Shown here in pieces: positions 24,138 through 33,302 of a stretch of DNA of 64,000 nucleotides. Numbering within the stretch: position 1 is the first letter of the stretch; the number at the start of each line of letters is the position of its first letter. The stretch covers positions 1 through 64,000 of the forward strand of contig JBBQWN010000004.1 in the NCBI GenBank assembly GCA_038210595.1, given 5' to 3'. The translations under genes were made by a program, and so were the position numbers. The notes under the pieces were generated by a model that made no database searches, was not told where the DNA came from, and saw only the letters and a list, made by a program, of their open reading frames with translations. This DNA is from Glacieibacterium sp038210595 (GTDB lineage: Bacteria > Pseudomonadota > Alphaproteobacteria > Sphingomonadales > Sphingomonadaceae).

Positions 24138-26903
24138 CTACTCAGCCGCGATCGCCTCGAACCCCTCGACGCGCGCCGCCGCCAACTCCAGCAGCCGCTT
24201 CTCCAGCACCTTCAGCCGCGAGCCGTTGTCGATCTTCTGCCCCGTCAGGTCGGTCAGGTAGAACGTGTCCGTCGCGCGCTCGCCGTAGGTCGCGATGTGC
24301 GCGCTGTGGATCGTCAGCCGAGCCTGGAACAGCGCGTAGGTCAGGCTGTAGAGCAGCGCCGGGCGGTCGAGCGCCGCGACCTCGACGACGGTGTAGCGGT
24401 TGGACGCCTTGTTATCGATCAGCACGTTCGGCTCGACGCGGAACACCTCGGCCCGCCGCCGGGCGAGCGGCCGCGCCGCCAGCCGGTCGGCGAGGCGGAC
24501 CTTCCCGGTCAGCACGTCCTCGATGGTGCGCTTCAGCCGGGCCAGCTGCTGGCTTTCGGCGAACGGCCGGCCGAGCGGATCGGCGACGATGAAATTGTCG
24601 AGCGCCTGGCCGTCACGGGTGGTGTGGATGCGGGCGTCCAGGATGTTGGCGCCGCTGAGCGAGATCGCGCCGGCGACGCGGTAGAACAGGCCGGGATGGT
24701 CGGCGGCGTACACAGTCACCAGGGTCGTGCCGCTGGCGCCGTCGAACTGCGTGCCGATGGACAGCGGCAATTTCTCGAAGTCGGCGCGCTCGATCTGGAC
24801 CGCGTTCTTGACCAGCACGTCGGCGGGTTCAGCGACCCAATAGGCCTCGCTCATCCGCCGGGCGTACGTGTCGAACTCGGCCTTGGGCCATTCCAGCTCG
24901 GCGGCCAGCGCCGCCTGCTTGGCGGCGATGCGCTCGGTGCGGCCCTTCTGCTTGTGGCCGAGGCGCAGCACCTCTTCGGCGGCGTCGTAAAGTTCGCGCA
25001 GCAGCTGGCCCTTCCAGCCGTTCCACACGCCCGGCCCGACGGCACGGATGTCGACGACCGTCAGCACCAGCAGCAGGCGCAGCCGCTCGGGCGAGGCGAC
25101 GGCCTCGGCGAAGTCGAGGATGGTCTTGAAGTCGCTGAGGTCGCGCTTGAACGCCGTCGATGACATCAGCAGGTGATAACGGACCAGCCACGCGACGGTC
25201 TCGGTCTCGGCAGCGCTCAGGCCGAGGCGCGGGCACAGCCGCTCGGCGATCTCGGCACCCAGCTCGCTGTGGTCGCCGCCGCGGCCCTTGGCGATGTCGT
25301 GGAGCAGCACGGCGATATACAGCACGCGGCGCGACAGCAGCTGCTGAACGACCACCGACGACAGCGGGTGATCGGCCTTGAGCGTCCCCGCCTCGATCCG
25401 CGCCACCAGCCCGAGCGCGCGGATGGTGTGCTCGTCGACCGTATAGTGGTGGTACATGTCGTACTGCATCTGCGCCACGACGCGGCCGAAGTCGGGGATG
25501 AAGCGGCCGAACACGCCCGCCTCGCTCATCCAGCGCAGCACGCGCTCCGGCGTCTTCTGGCTGGTCAGCAGGTCGAGGAACAGCGCGTTGGCGCGGCGGT
25601 CCTTGCGCACCGCTTCGCCGATCAGGTGCGCGTCGCGGCCCGCCTGCCGCATGGCCAGCGGATGGACTTCCAGCCCGTGCGCGTCGGCGAGCGTGAACAT
25701 CTCGAGCAGGCGGACGGGATCGTGCCGGAAGAAATCATCCGCCGGCACCCCGATCCGGCCGGCCTTCATTGTAAACCCCGCCAGGCGGCGCGGCCGGCGC
25801 GTGAAGCTGGGCAACCACGACCCCCGCGCGAACGTCTCCTCGACATGGCTGAGGAACAGGCCGGTAAGGTCGCCGACCTGCCGCGCGATCAGGAAATAAT
25901 GGCGCATGAAGCGCTCGACCGCCGCCATGCCGGCACGGTCGGTGTAGCGCAGCCGGGCCGACAGCTCGCGCTGCACGTCGAAGGTCAGTCGCTCCTCGGG
26001 CCGGACGGTGATGTCGTGCAGGTTGCAGCGCACGGCCCACAGGAAGTTCTCGGCGCGGCGGAACATCGCCAGCTCGGGCGCGGTCAGCAGGCCCTTGTCG
26101 ACGAGCTGGTCGACCGTCTCCACCTGGTAGGCGAACTTGCCGATCCAGAACAATGTGTGGAGGTCGCGCAGGCCGCCCTTGCCCTCCTTCAGGTTCGGCT
26201 CGACGACATAGCGGCTGTCACCCATGCGGGTATGGCGCTCGTCGCGTTCCTTCAGTTTGTCGGCGATGAACGCCCGGGCATTGCCGGAGACGATTTCCTT
26301 CCAGAACCGCGCGCTCGCCTGATCGTACAGCGCCTGGTCGCCCCAGACGAAGCGGGCTTCCAGCAGTGCGGTGCGGATTGTCAGGTCAGCCTTGGCCATG
26401 CGGATCATGTCGTCCAGCGAGCGCGTCGCATGGCCGATCTTCAGCTTCAGGTCCCACAGCAGATAGAGGATCGTCTCGATCACCTGCTCGCCCCACGGCG
26501 TCTGCTTCCAGGGGGTAAGGAACATGATGTCGACGTCGGAGAACGGCGCCATCTCACCGCGGCCATAGCCGCCCACCGCGATCAGCGTCAGTCGCTCCGC
26601 CGCGGTCGGGTTGGCGACGGGCACGAGATCCTGCGTGACGAAGTCGAACACCAGCCGCAGCAGCTGGTCCATCAGGAAGGCCTGGGCATGCGCCTGGTCG
26701 CGGCCGCGCGACGGGGCGGCGCGCAGGCGGCGGGTCAGCTCGGCGCGGCCGGCCTCGAGCGCCTCGCGCGCGATCGCCGTCGCCCCGGCGCGGCGTTTGG
26801 CGAGATCACGCTCGCTTTCCGCCAGCGCGCGCAGACGGTCGGATACGACGCGGCGGTCGATGATGGCGCGCCGGTTGGCGATGGAGTCGAAACGGGAGGC
26901 CAT
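24138..26903 (-). CDS. glnD: [Protein-PII] uridylyltransferase / uridylyl-removing enzyme
   Basis: A 921-residue protein with the full GlnD architecture: nucleotidyltransferase motif GGYGRGEMAPFSDVDIMF (near residue 110), a central HD domain with LHDIAKGRGGDHSELGA (near residue 525), and two C-terminal ACT domains (one near VTVYAADHPGLFYRVAGA, one near EVAALDRPALLYSLTYAL). It uridylylates PII signal proteins at low glutamine and removes the group when glutamine is high, controlling nitrogen assimilation. Alternative starts were not needed; the ATG is the first in frame. Confidence 0.95.
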   Translation of the reverse strand: MASRFDSIANRRAIIDRRVVSDRLRALAESERDLAKRRAGATAIAREALEAGRAELTRRLRAAPSRGRDQAHAQAFLMDQLLRLVFDFVTQDLVPVANPTAAERLTLIAVGGYGRGEMAPFSDVDIMFLTPWKQTPWGEQVIETILYLLWDLKLKIGHATRSLDDMIRMAKADLTIRTALLEARFVWGDQALYDQASARFWKEIVSGNARAFIADKLKERDERHTRMGDSRYVVEPNLKEGKGGLRDLHTLFWIGKFAYQVETVDQLVDKGLLTAPELAMFRRAENFLWAVRCNLHDITVRPEERLTFDVQRELSARLRYTDRAGMAAVERFMRHYFLIARQVGDLTGLFLSHVEETFARGSWLPSFTRRPRRLAGFTMKAGRIGVPADDFFRHDPVRLLEMFTLADAHGLEVHPLAMRQAGRDAHLIGEAVRKDRRANALFLDLLTSQKTPERVLRWMSEAGVFGRFIPDFGRVVAQMQYDMYHHYTVDEHTIRALGLVARIEAGTLKADHPLSSVVVQQLLSRRVLYIAVLLHDIAKGRGGDHSELGAEIAERLCPRLGLSAAETETVAWLVRYHLLMSSTAFKRDLSDFKTILDFAEAVASPERLRLLLVLTVVDIRAVGPGVWNGWKGQLLRELYDAAEEVLRLGHKQKGRTERIAAKQAALAAELEWPKAEFDTYARRMSEAYWVAEPADVLVKNAVQIERADFEKLPLSIGTQFDGASGTTLVTVYAADHPGLFYRVAGAISLSGANILDARIHTTRDGQALDNFIVADPLGRPFAESQQLARLKRTIEDVLTGKVRLADRLAARPLARRRAEVFRVEPNVLIDNKASNRYTVVEVAALDRPALLYSLTYALFQARLTIHSAHIATYGERATDTFYLTDLTGQKIDNGSRLKVLEKRLLELAAARVEGFEAIAAE

Positions 26904-26935
26904 GCAGACTAGATAGGCGCTTCCGCCGGCGCGGG

Positions 26936-27364
26936 TTAGCCCCCGACCTTGACCTCGGCGACCGGCGCGTTGGCGGTGCCCGCGGGTGCCGACATCAGGT
27001 CGCGCAGGAACACGCCCTTGTCGACCGTCAGCGTCTTGGGATCCCCTGCCGAGGAGCGGATCGAAGGCTCGGTACGGCTCGTCCCCGCCTTGTCGAGCAG
27101 CTGCTGCTCGGCCTGCGACTTCGGCGGCACCTGGACGCCAGGGCCGAACAGCGCCTCGGCAGCCTGGCTCTGGGTGGTGGCATCGCCAAGCGGGCGCGGC
27201 TCGCCGGGGCGCGGCGGGGTCAGGGCATAATCGGGCGGCACGACCAGCGGCGCGTTGCGGCTGATCGCGAACTCGTCCGGGCCCTTGGCCCCGCCGATGC
27301 CGCTCTTGCTACCGCAGGCGGTCAACGCCAGCGCGGCGGCGATCAGGATAAGGGACGCTCTCAT
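26936..27364 (-). CDS. DUF3035-type lipoprotein
   Basis: A 142-residue lipoprotein: signal MRASLILIAAALALTAC (lipidated Cys17). The mature chain is rich in Pro and Ala, with FAISRNAPLVVPPDYALTPPRPGEPR as the conserved patch. The same type is common next to lspA in alphaproteobacteria and is annotated DUF3035; no biochemical function is known. It overlaps the lspA stop by four bases, so it is synthesised in the ileS-lspA operon. Confidence 0.88.
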   Translation of the reverse strand: MRASLILIAAALALTACGSKSGIGGAKGPDEFAISRNAPLVVPPDYALTPPRPGEPRPLGDATTQSQAAEALFGPGVQVPPKSQAEQQLLDKAGTSRTEPSIRSSAGDPKTLTVDKGVFLRDLMSAPAGTANAPVAEVKVGG

Positions 27365-27843
27365 GACAACTCCTTGGCGGGCGCGCGCACCAGCAGCGCG
27401 CGGACCAGCAAAATCGCAACGCCGACGCTTATAGCGGCATCGGCAACATTGAAGACATATTTAAAGTCGAACCACCCGTACGCCACGTGAACGAAGTCGA
27501 CGACATAGCCGAGGCGGATGCGGTCGATGATGTTGCCCGCCGCGCCGCCGAGCACGAGGCCGAGGGCGATGACATCGCCGCGTACCCGCTCGCGCGCGAT
27601 CCAGACCGCGACCAGCGCGGCAATGGCCGCGGTGCCGGCGGTCAGCAGCCAGCGCATCGCGTCGGTCGAGGCCGGGAACAGCCCCATCGACACGCCGACG
27701 TTGGCCACCCACGTCAGGCTGAGCCACGGCGTCACGTCGATCCAGCCGCGCTGCTGCAATTCGACGACGTGGACGATCCAATATTTTACCAGTTGGTCGA
27801 CCGCGAAGACCAGCGCCGCGATCGAGTAGCCGAGTTTACGCAT
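27361..27843 (-). CDS. lspA: Lipoprotein signal peptidase (signal peptidase II)
   Basis: A 160-residue four-helix membrane aspartic protease. The two catalytic Asp motifs are NIIDRIRLGYVVDF and FNVADAAISVG. It removes signal peptides from prolipoproteins in the cytoplasmic membrane. The start (MRKLGYS) overlaps the end of ileS by eight bases; longer upstream reading is inside ileS. ileS-lspA adjacency is a widespread arrangement. Confidence 0.95.
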   Translation of the reverse strand: MRKLGYSIAALVFAVDQLVKYWIVHVVELQQRGWIDVTPWLSLTWVANVGVSMGLFPASTDAMRWLLTAGTAAIAALVAVWIARERVRGDVIALGLVLGGAAGNIIDRIRLGYVVDFVHVAYGWFDFKYVFNVADAAISVGVAILLVRALLVRAPAKELS

Positions 27844-30718
27844 GGGCAAGCACACTCGCACAACGGCCGCAGAGGCCGGTATCCGCCGCGACATCGGGGA
27901 AGTGCCGCCAGCAGCGTTCGCAGCGCGGGTCGGCGCTGGGGTGGACCACGACTGCGGTCCCGTCGCCGGGTAACACCCGCACCGCCGCACTGATCGCCAG
28001 TTCCTGGAAATCGACCGCCTCGATCAGGCGCGCGTCGGTGGCGTTGGCGGTGACGCTGAGCACCGCCTGCAGGCTGGAGCCGATGCTCTTGTCTCGGCGC
28101 AGCGGCTCGACCGCCTCGGTGACCAGGGCGCGCAACTCGCGCAGCCGCTGCCAGCGCGTCGCGAGATCGGCGTCGCGCCACGCCGGATCGATCGCCGGCC
28201 ATTCGCTGAAGTGCACCGAGGTCGACCCCGGGAACCGCGTCCCCCACGCCTCCTCGGTGGTGAACACCAGAACGGGCGCGAGCCACTTCACCAGCGCATC
28301 GAACAGCGTGTCGAGCACGGTGCGATAGGCCTGCCGCTTCGGATCGCCCGGCGCGTCGCAGTAGAGCGAGTCCTTGCGGATATCGAATACGAAGGCCGAG
28401 AGGTCGTTATTTACGAACACGGACAGCGCCGAGACATAGCCGTTGAAGTCGAAATCGGCGACGCACGCGCGCAGTTCGTCGTCGAGCTCGCTCAAGCGGT
28501 GCAGCACCCAGCGTTCCAGCTCGGGCATATCGGCGACCGGCACCCGTTCGGCCTCGCTGAACCCGTCGAGCGCGCCGAGCAGGTAGCGCAGCGTGTTGCG
28601 CAGCTTGCGGTACTGGTCCGCGACCCCTTTCAGGATCTCGTCGCCGATGCGGTGGTCCTCGGTCGCGTCGACGGTGGCGGTCCACAGGCGGACGATGTCG
28701 GCGCCGTAGGTCTCCATGACCTTGATCGGGTCGGTGGTGTTGCCCAGCGACTTCGACTGCTTGAAGCCCTTCGAATCGAGCGTCATGCCGTGCGTCAGCA
28801 CCGCCCGGTACGGCGCGCGCCCGCGCGTCCCGCAGCTTTCGAGCAGGCTCGACTGGAACCAGCCGCGGTGTTGGTCGGAGCCTTCGAGGTAGAGGTCGGC
28901 GGGGGCGCTGAGCGCCGGCCACTTGCCGCTCTCAAGCACGAAGGCATGGGTGCAGCCGCTGTCGAACCACACGTCGAGGATGTCGTCGACACGCTCGTAA
29001 TCGGCGGCGTCGCGGTCGTTGCCGAGGAAGACCGCCGGGTCGGTCGCCCACCAGGCGTCGGCACCGCCCGCCTCGATGGCCGACACGATGCGGTCGTTGA
29101 CGATGGGGTCGCGGAGATACTCGCCGGTGCGGCGGTCGACGAACAGCGTGATCGGCACGCCCCAGGCGCGCTGGCGGGAGATCACCCAGTCGGGGCGGCC
29201 CTCGACCATCGCGCGGATGCGGTTCTCGCCGCGCTCGGGGACCCAGCGGGTGTGCCGAATCGCGGCGAGCGCGGTCTGGCGCAACGTCTTGCCGAGGCCG
29301 CGGGCGTGGCCGACCGCGTCGTCGGTATCGATCACCGGCAGCGGCTCAGCGGACGGGATCGGCGCGTCCATCGGGATGAACCATTGCGGCGTGGCCCGGA
29401 AGATCAGCTTCGCGTGGGACCGCCAGCTGTGCGGGTAGCTGTGCGAATAGTCCGCGCTGGCCGCCAGCAGCGCGCCCGCCGCGCGGAGGTCGGTGCAGAT
29501 CGGCCCGTCGGGGGCGTTGAACTTCGGGTTGATGACGCTGCCCTGCCCGCCGAGCCAGGCCCAGTCGGCGCGGTAGCGGCCGTCGCCCTCGACCGCGAAC
29601 ACCGGCTCCAGCCCGTTCGCCTTGCACAGAAGGAAGTCGTCCTCGCCGTGGTCGGGCGCCATGTGGACGAGGCCGGTGCCCTGCTCGGTGGTAACGAAGT
29701 CCCCGGCGAGGAACGGACGCGGCCGCGCGAAGAACCCGCCGAGCGCGTGCATCGGGTGGCGGGCGACGGTGCCGGCGAGGTCGGCGCCTTTAAAAGTAGT
29801 CCTATGCGTGGTCGAGAACGTGGCGGTAAATTCGGTGCCGTCGCCTGCTGCTCGCAGGCGCGCTTCGAACGTCTCCAGCAGCTCACCCGCAACGAGGTAT
29901 GCGCCTCCCTCGATAAGGTTCTCGCCGCCACAGTAGTTCATCTCGACGAGGAGGTACTCAACCTCCGGCCCATAGGCGATCGCCTGGTTGACCGGGATCG
30001 TCCACGGCGTCGTCGTCCAGATCACCGCGTAGGCGCCGCGCAACGCCTCAATCGGCGATTCCACGATCTCGAACGCCACGTCGATCTGCGTGCTGACGAT
30101 GTCGGCGTACTCGACCTCGGCCTCGGCGAGCGCGGTCTTCTCGACCGGCGACCACATCACCGGCTTGGCGCCGCGGTAGAGCTGGCCGCTATCCGCGAAC
30201 TTCAGCAGCTCGCGGACGATGGTCGCCTCGGCGGCGTAATCCATCGTCAGGTACGGATGGTCCCAGTCGCCGCCGACACCGAGGCGCTTCAGTTGCTCGC
30301 GCTGGCGGTCGACCCAGTGCTGCGCGTACGCCCGGCACTCGGCCCGGAACTCGGCCGCGGGCACCTCGTCCTTGTTCAGCTTCTTCGCCCGATACTGCTC
30401 CTCGACCTTCCACTCGATGGGAAGCCCGTGGCAGTCCCAGCCCGGCACATAGGGCGCGTCCTTGCCCAGCAGGGTCTGCGTCCGCACCACCAGGTCCTTG
30501 AGGATGTGGTTGAGAGCGTGGCCGATGTGGATATCGCCGTTGGCGTAGGGCGGGCCGTCGTGGAGGATGAACTTCTCGCGGCCGGCCCGCGCCGCGCGCA
30601 GCCGCGCCTCCAGCCCGTCGCCCAGCCAGCGGGCGAGGATCTCGGGCTCCTTCGCCGGCAGCCCGGCCTTCATCGGAAAGTCGGTCTTCGGCAGGAAGAC
30701 GGTGTCGCGATAATCCAT
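27836..30718 (-). CDS. ileS: Isoleucyl-tRNA synthetase
   Basis: A 960-residue class I synthetase from ATG 30718 (MDYRDTVFLPKTDFPMKAG). The HIGH motif is DGPPYANGDIHIGHALN (near residue 57). The KMSKS loop reads KGFKQSKSLGN, with Gln in place of the usual Met. The CP1 editing domain (WTTTPWTIP) and the C-terminal Zn ribbon RCERCWRHF with GLCGRC are present. It charges tRNA-Ile in the cytoplasm and edits valine. Confidence 0.96.
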   Translation of the reverse strand: MDYRDTVFLPKTDFPMKAGLPAKEPEILARWLGDGLEARLRAARAGREKFILHDGPPYANGDIHIGHALNHILKDLVVRTQTLLGKDAPYVPGWDCHGLPIEWKVEEQYRAKKLNKDEVPAAEFRAECRAYAQHWVDRQREQLKRLGVGGDWDHPYLTMDYAAEATIVRELLKFADSGQLYRGAKPVMWSPVEKTALAEAEVEYADIVSTQIDVAFEIVESPIEALRGAYAVIWTTTPWTIPVNQAIAYGPEVEYLLVEMNYCGGENLIEGGAYLVAGELLETFEARLRAAGDGTEFTATFSTTHRTTFKGADLAGTVARHPMHALGGFFARPRPFLAGDFVTTEQGTGLVHMAPDHGEDDFLLCKANGLEPVFAVEGDGRYRADWAWLGGQGSVINPKFNAPDGPICTDLRAAGALLAASADYSHSYPHSWRSHAKLIFRATPQWFIPMDAPIPSAEPLPVIDTDDAVGHARGLGKTLRQTALAAIRHTRWVPERGENRIRAMVEGRPDWVISRQRAWGVPITLFVDRRTGEYLRDPIVNDRIVSAIEAGGADAWWATDPAVFLGNDRDAADYERVDDILDVWFDSGCTHAFVLESGKWPALSAPADLYLEGSDQHRGWFQSSLLESCGTRGRAPYRAVLTHGMTLDSKGFKQSKSLGNTTDPIKVMETYGADIVRLWTATVDATEDHRIGDEILKGVADQYRKLRNTLRYLLGALDGFSEAERVPVADMPELERWVLHRLSELDDELRACVADFDFNGYVSALSVFVNNDLSAFVFDIRKDSLYCDAPGDPKRQAYRTVLDTLFDALVKWLAPVLVFTTEEAWGTRFPGSTSVHFSEWPAIDPAWRDADLATRWQRLRELRALVTEAVEPLRRDKSIGSSLQAVLSVTANATDARLIEAVDFQELAISAAVRVLPGDGTAVVVHPSADPRCERCWRHFPDVAADTGLCGRCASVLAHA

Positions 30719-30731
30719 TGCGGGCGTGGCT

Positions 30732-31652
30732 CTAGCGGAGTGCGGCGCGCGCGTCACGCGCATCGGCGGCGATCTGCGCCTTGAGCGCGTCGAGCCCGTC
30801 CAGCTTCGCCTCCGGCCGCAGATAGACGACCAGCTCCACCGCCAGCTCGCGGCCGTAAAGATCGCCGTCGAAATCGAACAGCCACGCCTCAAGCAGCTCC
30901 TTCGGCGGCTCGATCATCGGTCGGATGCCGAGATTGGCGACGCCGTCGTAGGTCGCACCCGCGTGCCGCACCCGCACCGCGTAGACGCCGTAGGCGGGGC
31001 GGAGGTAAGGCCCGAGATCGAGGTTCGCGGTCGGGAAACCGAGCGTGCGGCCCAGCTTGTTGCCGTGCTCGACCGTGCCGACGATGGTGTAGGGGCGGGT
31101 CAGCAGCGCCGCCGCTCCGCGCGGGTCGGCACCCTGCAGCAGCGTCCGGATGCGGGTCGAGGAGATGGTGCCGCCGTGGTCCGCCACCGGCTGCACGACC
31201 TCGGCGGTGAAGCCGTGCGCCTGGCCCATGACGGCGAGCGCGTGGACATCGCCTGACCGCCTGACCCCGAAGGTGAAGTCGTTGCCGCTGACCACTGCCG
31301 CTGCGCCGATGCGCTCCGCCAGCCAGTCCCGGCAGAAGCCCTCCGCCGTCTCCGCCGCCAGCGCGCCGTCGAAGGGCAGCACCACGGTGCCGTCGATGCC
31401 GAACACCTCGAACAGGTCGAGCCGCTGCTGGATGCGGGTCAGCGCGAACGGCGGCGCATCGGGGCGGAACAGCCGCGCCGGGTGCGGATCGAAGGTCGCG
31501 ACCAGCGCCGGGCGGCCCTCGCTGCGCGCCTTCGCCAGCGCGCGGCCAACGACCGCCTGGTGGCCGCAGTGAAACCCGTCGAAATTGCCGAGCGCGACGA
31601 CCCCGCCGCGCAAAGCCTGCGGCACGACGCCCCCGCCGAAGATACGCTCCAT
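30732..31652 (-). CDS. ribF: Bifunctional riboflavin kinase / FAD synthetase
   Basis: A 306-residue protein: N-terminal FMN adenylyltransferase with GNFDGFHCGHQ and the SSTRIRTLLQGAD motif, then a C-terminal flavokinase with GRTLGFPTANLDLG and AYGVYAVRV. It converts riboflavin to FMN and FAD. ATG 31652 gives the family start MERIFGG; the longer reading is unsupported. It ends 13 bases before ileS and is probably co-transcribed. Confidence 0.95.
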   Translation of the reverse strand: MERIFGGGVVPQALRGGVVALGNFDGFHCGHQAVVGRALAKARSEGRPALVATFDPHPARLFRPDAPPFALTRIQQRLDLFEVFGIDGTVVLPFDGALAAETAEGFCRDWLAERIGAAAVVSGNDFTFGVRRSGDVHALAVMGQAHGFTAEVVQPVADHGGTISSTRIRTLLQGADPRGAAALLTRPYTIVGTVEHGNKLGRTLGFPTANLDLGPYLRPAYGVYAVRVRHAGATYDGVANLGIRPMIEPPKELLEAWLFDFDGDLYGRELAVELVVYLRPEAKLDGLDALKAQIAADARDARAALR

Positions 31653-31677
31653 GGGGCTGCGTGTAGCGGTCAGCGCG

Positions 31678-32829
31678 TCAGGCGGGCAACCCCGCCAGCA
31701 GCAGCCGACGGACGTTGCCGCCCATGACCTGGGCGATGGCCGCGTCGCTGAGACCGGCATCGATCAGCGCCTGCGTCACCGCGTCGAGATGGGCGACGTC
31801 GAAGCCGGTGGTCACCGAGCCGTCGAAGTCGCTGCCCAGCCCGACATGGTCGATGCCCGCGACCTTGATCGCGTGAACGATCGCCCGCGCCGTGGCGGCG
31901 GGTGTCGGCGCGCACACCGCCGCGTCCCAATAGCCGATGCCGATGACGCCGCCGTTTTTCGCCAGCGCGCGCAGCTCGTCGTCGGTCAGGTTGCGGTTGG
32001 TGTTGCAGGTCGCCTTGACCCCGCCGTGGCTTACCACGACCGGGCGCGCCGCGAGCCGCATGACGTCGGCGAAGCAGGCGTGGCTGCAGTGCGCAACGTC
32101 GACGATCATGCCCTTCGCCTCCATTGCGCGCATGATCTTCAGGCCGAACGGGGTAAGGCCGTATTTCTTCTCGCCGTGCATGGAGCCGGCGAGCTCGTTG
32201 TCGAAGAAGTGCGCCAGTCCGATCATGCGGAAGCCCGCGTCGTAAAGCCGGTCCAGATTGGCGAGCTTGCCTTCGAGGTTCTGCGCGCCCTCCACCGACA
32301 GCAGCGTGCCGACCGGGCCACCGCCAAGCGCCGCGAGATCGCGCCGGGTCAGCACCAGCCGCAGCGCCTGCGGGTTCGCCGCCACGTCACGGTGCAGCTT
32401 CTCCGCATGCCACAGCGAGCGTTCGAGCAGCGAATTCCACGTCCTCACCGGCTGCAATTGTGCGACTGCCAGCAGCGTGATGTTGTCGGTCTCGCCGGAG
32501 TTGCTCTCGTAATTCTGGTTCTTCGGCGTCTTGGTCACCGATGACAGCACCTGCAGCGCGACATGGCCCTGCTGCAGCCGCGGTAGGTCGACGTGCCCCC
32601 GCGTCGCGGCGTCGGCAAAGTCGCGTTTCCACAGCAGGGTATCGGCGTGCATGTCGGCGATGAACAGCCGCGCGTGCAGCGCCTTGGCCCGCGCCGATAC
32701 CGGCCACGGCCCGCCGACGACCCGGTTCATCCCTGCCTCGGCGATGCCGGGGCCGAAGGTAAGGAAAGCGGCCAAGCTGAAGACGAGTACCGCCGCGAGG
32801 GCGGCTAGCCGCTTGGGTCTGCGCGTCAT
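31678..32829 (-). CDS. Membrane dipeptidase (peptidase M19)
   Basis: A 383-residue protein with an N-terminal hydrophobic anchor or signal (residues 10-32) and the M19 renal-dipeptidase fold. Zinc ligands are in ADMHADTL (near residue 59) and VDVAHCSH; HIGLGSDFDG-type sequence (VGLGSDFDGSV) is the conserved end. It hydrolyses dipeptides and should act at the membrane or in the periplasm. The start overlaps the folA stop by four bases. Confidence 0.93.
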   Translation of the reverse strand: MTRRPKRLAALAAVLVFSLAAFLTFGPGIAEAGMNRVVGGPWPVSARAKALHARLFIADMHADTLLWKRDFADAATRGHVDLPRLQQGHVALQVLSSVTKTPKNQNYESNSGETDNITLLAVAQLQPVRTWNSLLERSLWHAEKLHRDVAANPQALRLVLTRRDLAALGGGPVGTLLSVEGAQNLEGKLANLDRLYDAGFRMIGLAHFFDNELAGSMHGEKKYGLTPFGLKIMRAMEAKGMIVDVAHCSHACFADVMRLAARPVVVSHGGVKATCNTNRNLTDDELRALAKNGGVIGIGYWDAAVCAPTPAATARAIVHAIKVAGIDHVGLGSDFDGSVTTGFDVAHLDAVTQALIDAGLSDAAIAQVMGGNVRRLLLAGLPA

Positions 32830-33302
32830 GATCGCTCCAGCGTGACGAAGCTATAGGCCGGCTGCTCGCCGTCAGCCGCATGGTCCTCGCGCGCCACCTC
32901 ACGCCAATCGAACTCGCTAAAGTCAGGGAGCCAGGTGTCACCGTCCGGCGCGGCATGAACTTCGGTCAGGTGGACATGCGTCGCAAACGGCATGGCGTCG
33001 GCATAGACCTGCGCGCCGCCGATGACGGCGATTTCGGGCACGTCGGTCGCCAGTGCGTCGGTCAGGCTGGCGGCGACCGTCACGCCGTCGGCCTGCCAGC
33101 CGGGGTCGCGGGTCAGTACGATGTTGAGTCGCCCGGGCAGCGGCCGGCCGATCGATTCGAACGTCCGTCGGCCCATGATGATCGGCTTGCCCAGCGTCAG
33201 GCGCTTGAAGTGCTGGAGGTCGGCCGGGATACGCCACGGCAGGGCGTTGTCGCGGCCAATGACGCCGTTGTCGGCGCGGGCGACGACGAGGCTGATGATC
33301 AT
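32826..33302 (-). CDS. folA: Dihydrofolate reductase
   Basis: A 158-residue enzyme of normal bacterial size: VVARADNGVIGRDNALPWRIPADLQHFK at the N terminus, with the substrate-binding Asp in PADLQHFK; GRRTFESIGRPLPGR; and IGGAQVYADAM. It reduces dihydrofolate with NADPH. The start overlaps the thyA stop by four bases, the usual thyA-folA pair, because thymidylate synthesis yields dihydrofolate. Confidence 0.96.
   Translation of the reverse strand: MIISLVVARADNGVIGRDNALPWRIPADLQHFKRLTLGKPIIMGRRTFESIGRPLPGRLNIVLTRDPGWQADGVTVAASLTDALATDVPEIAVIGGAQVYADAMPFATHVHLTEVHAAPDGDTWLPDFSEFDWREVAREDHAADGEQPAYSFVTLERS

Noticed and set aside
25173..26912. Open frame of 579 codons opposite glnD
   Set aside because: GlnD has the full domain set on the minus strand; the other frame shows only low-complexity Arg/Gln/Ala-rich text.
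28211..30784. Open frame of 857 codons on the + strand opposite ileS
   Set aside because: It is the complement shadow of ileS in high-GC DNA. The residues show no domain, and the ileS motifs on the minus strand are unambiguous.
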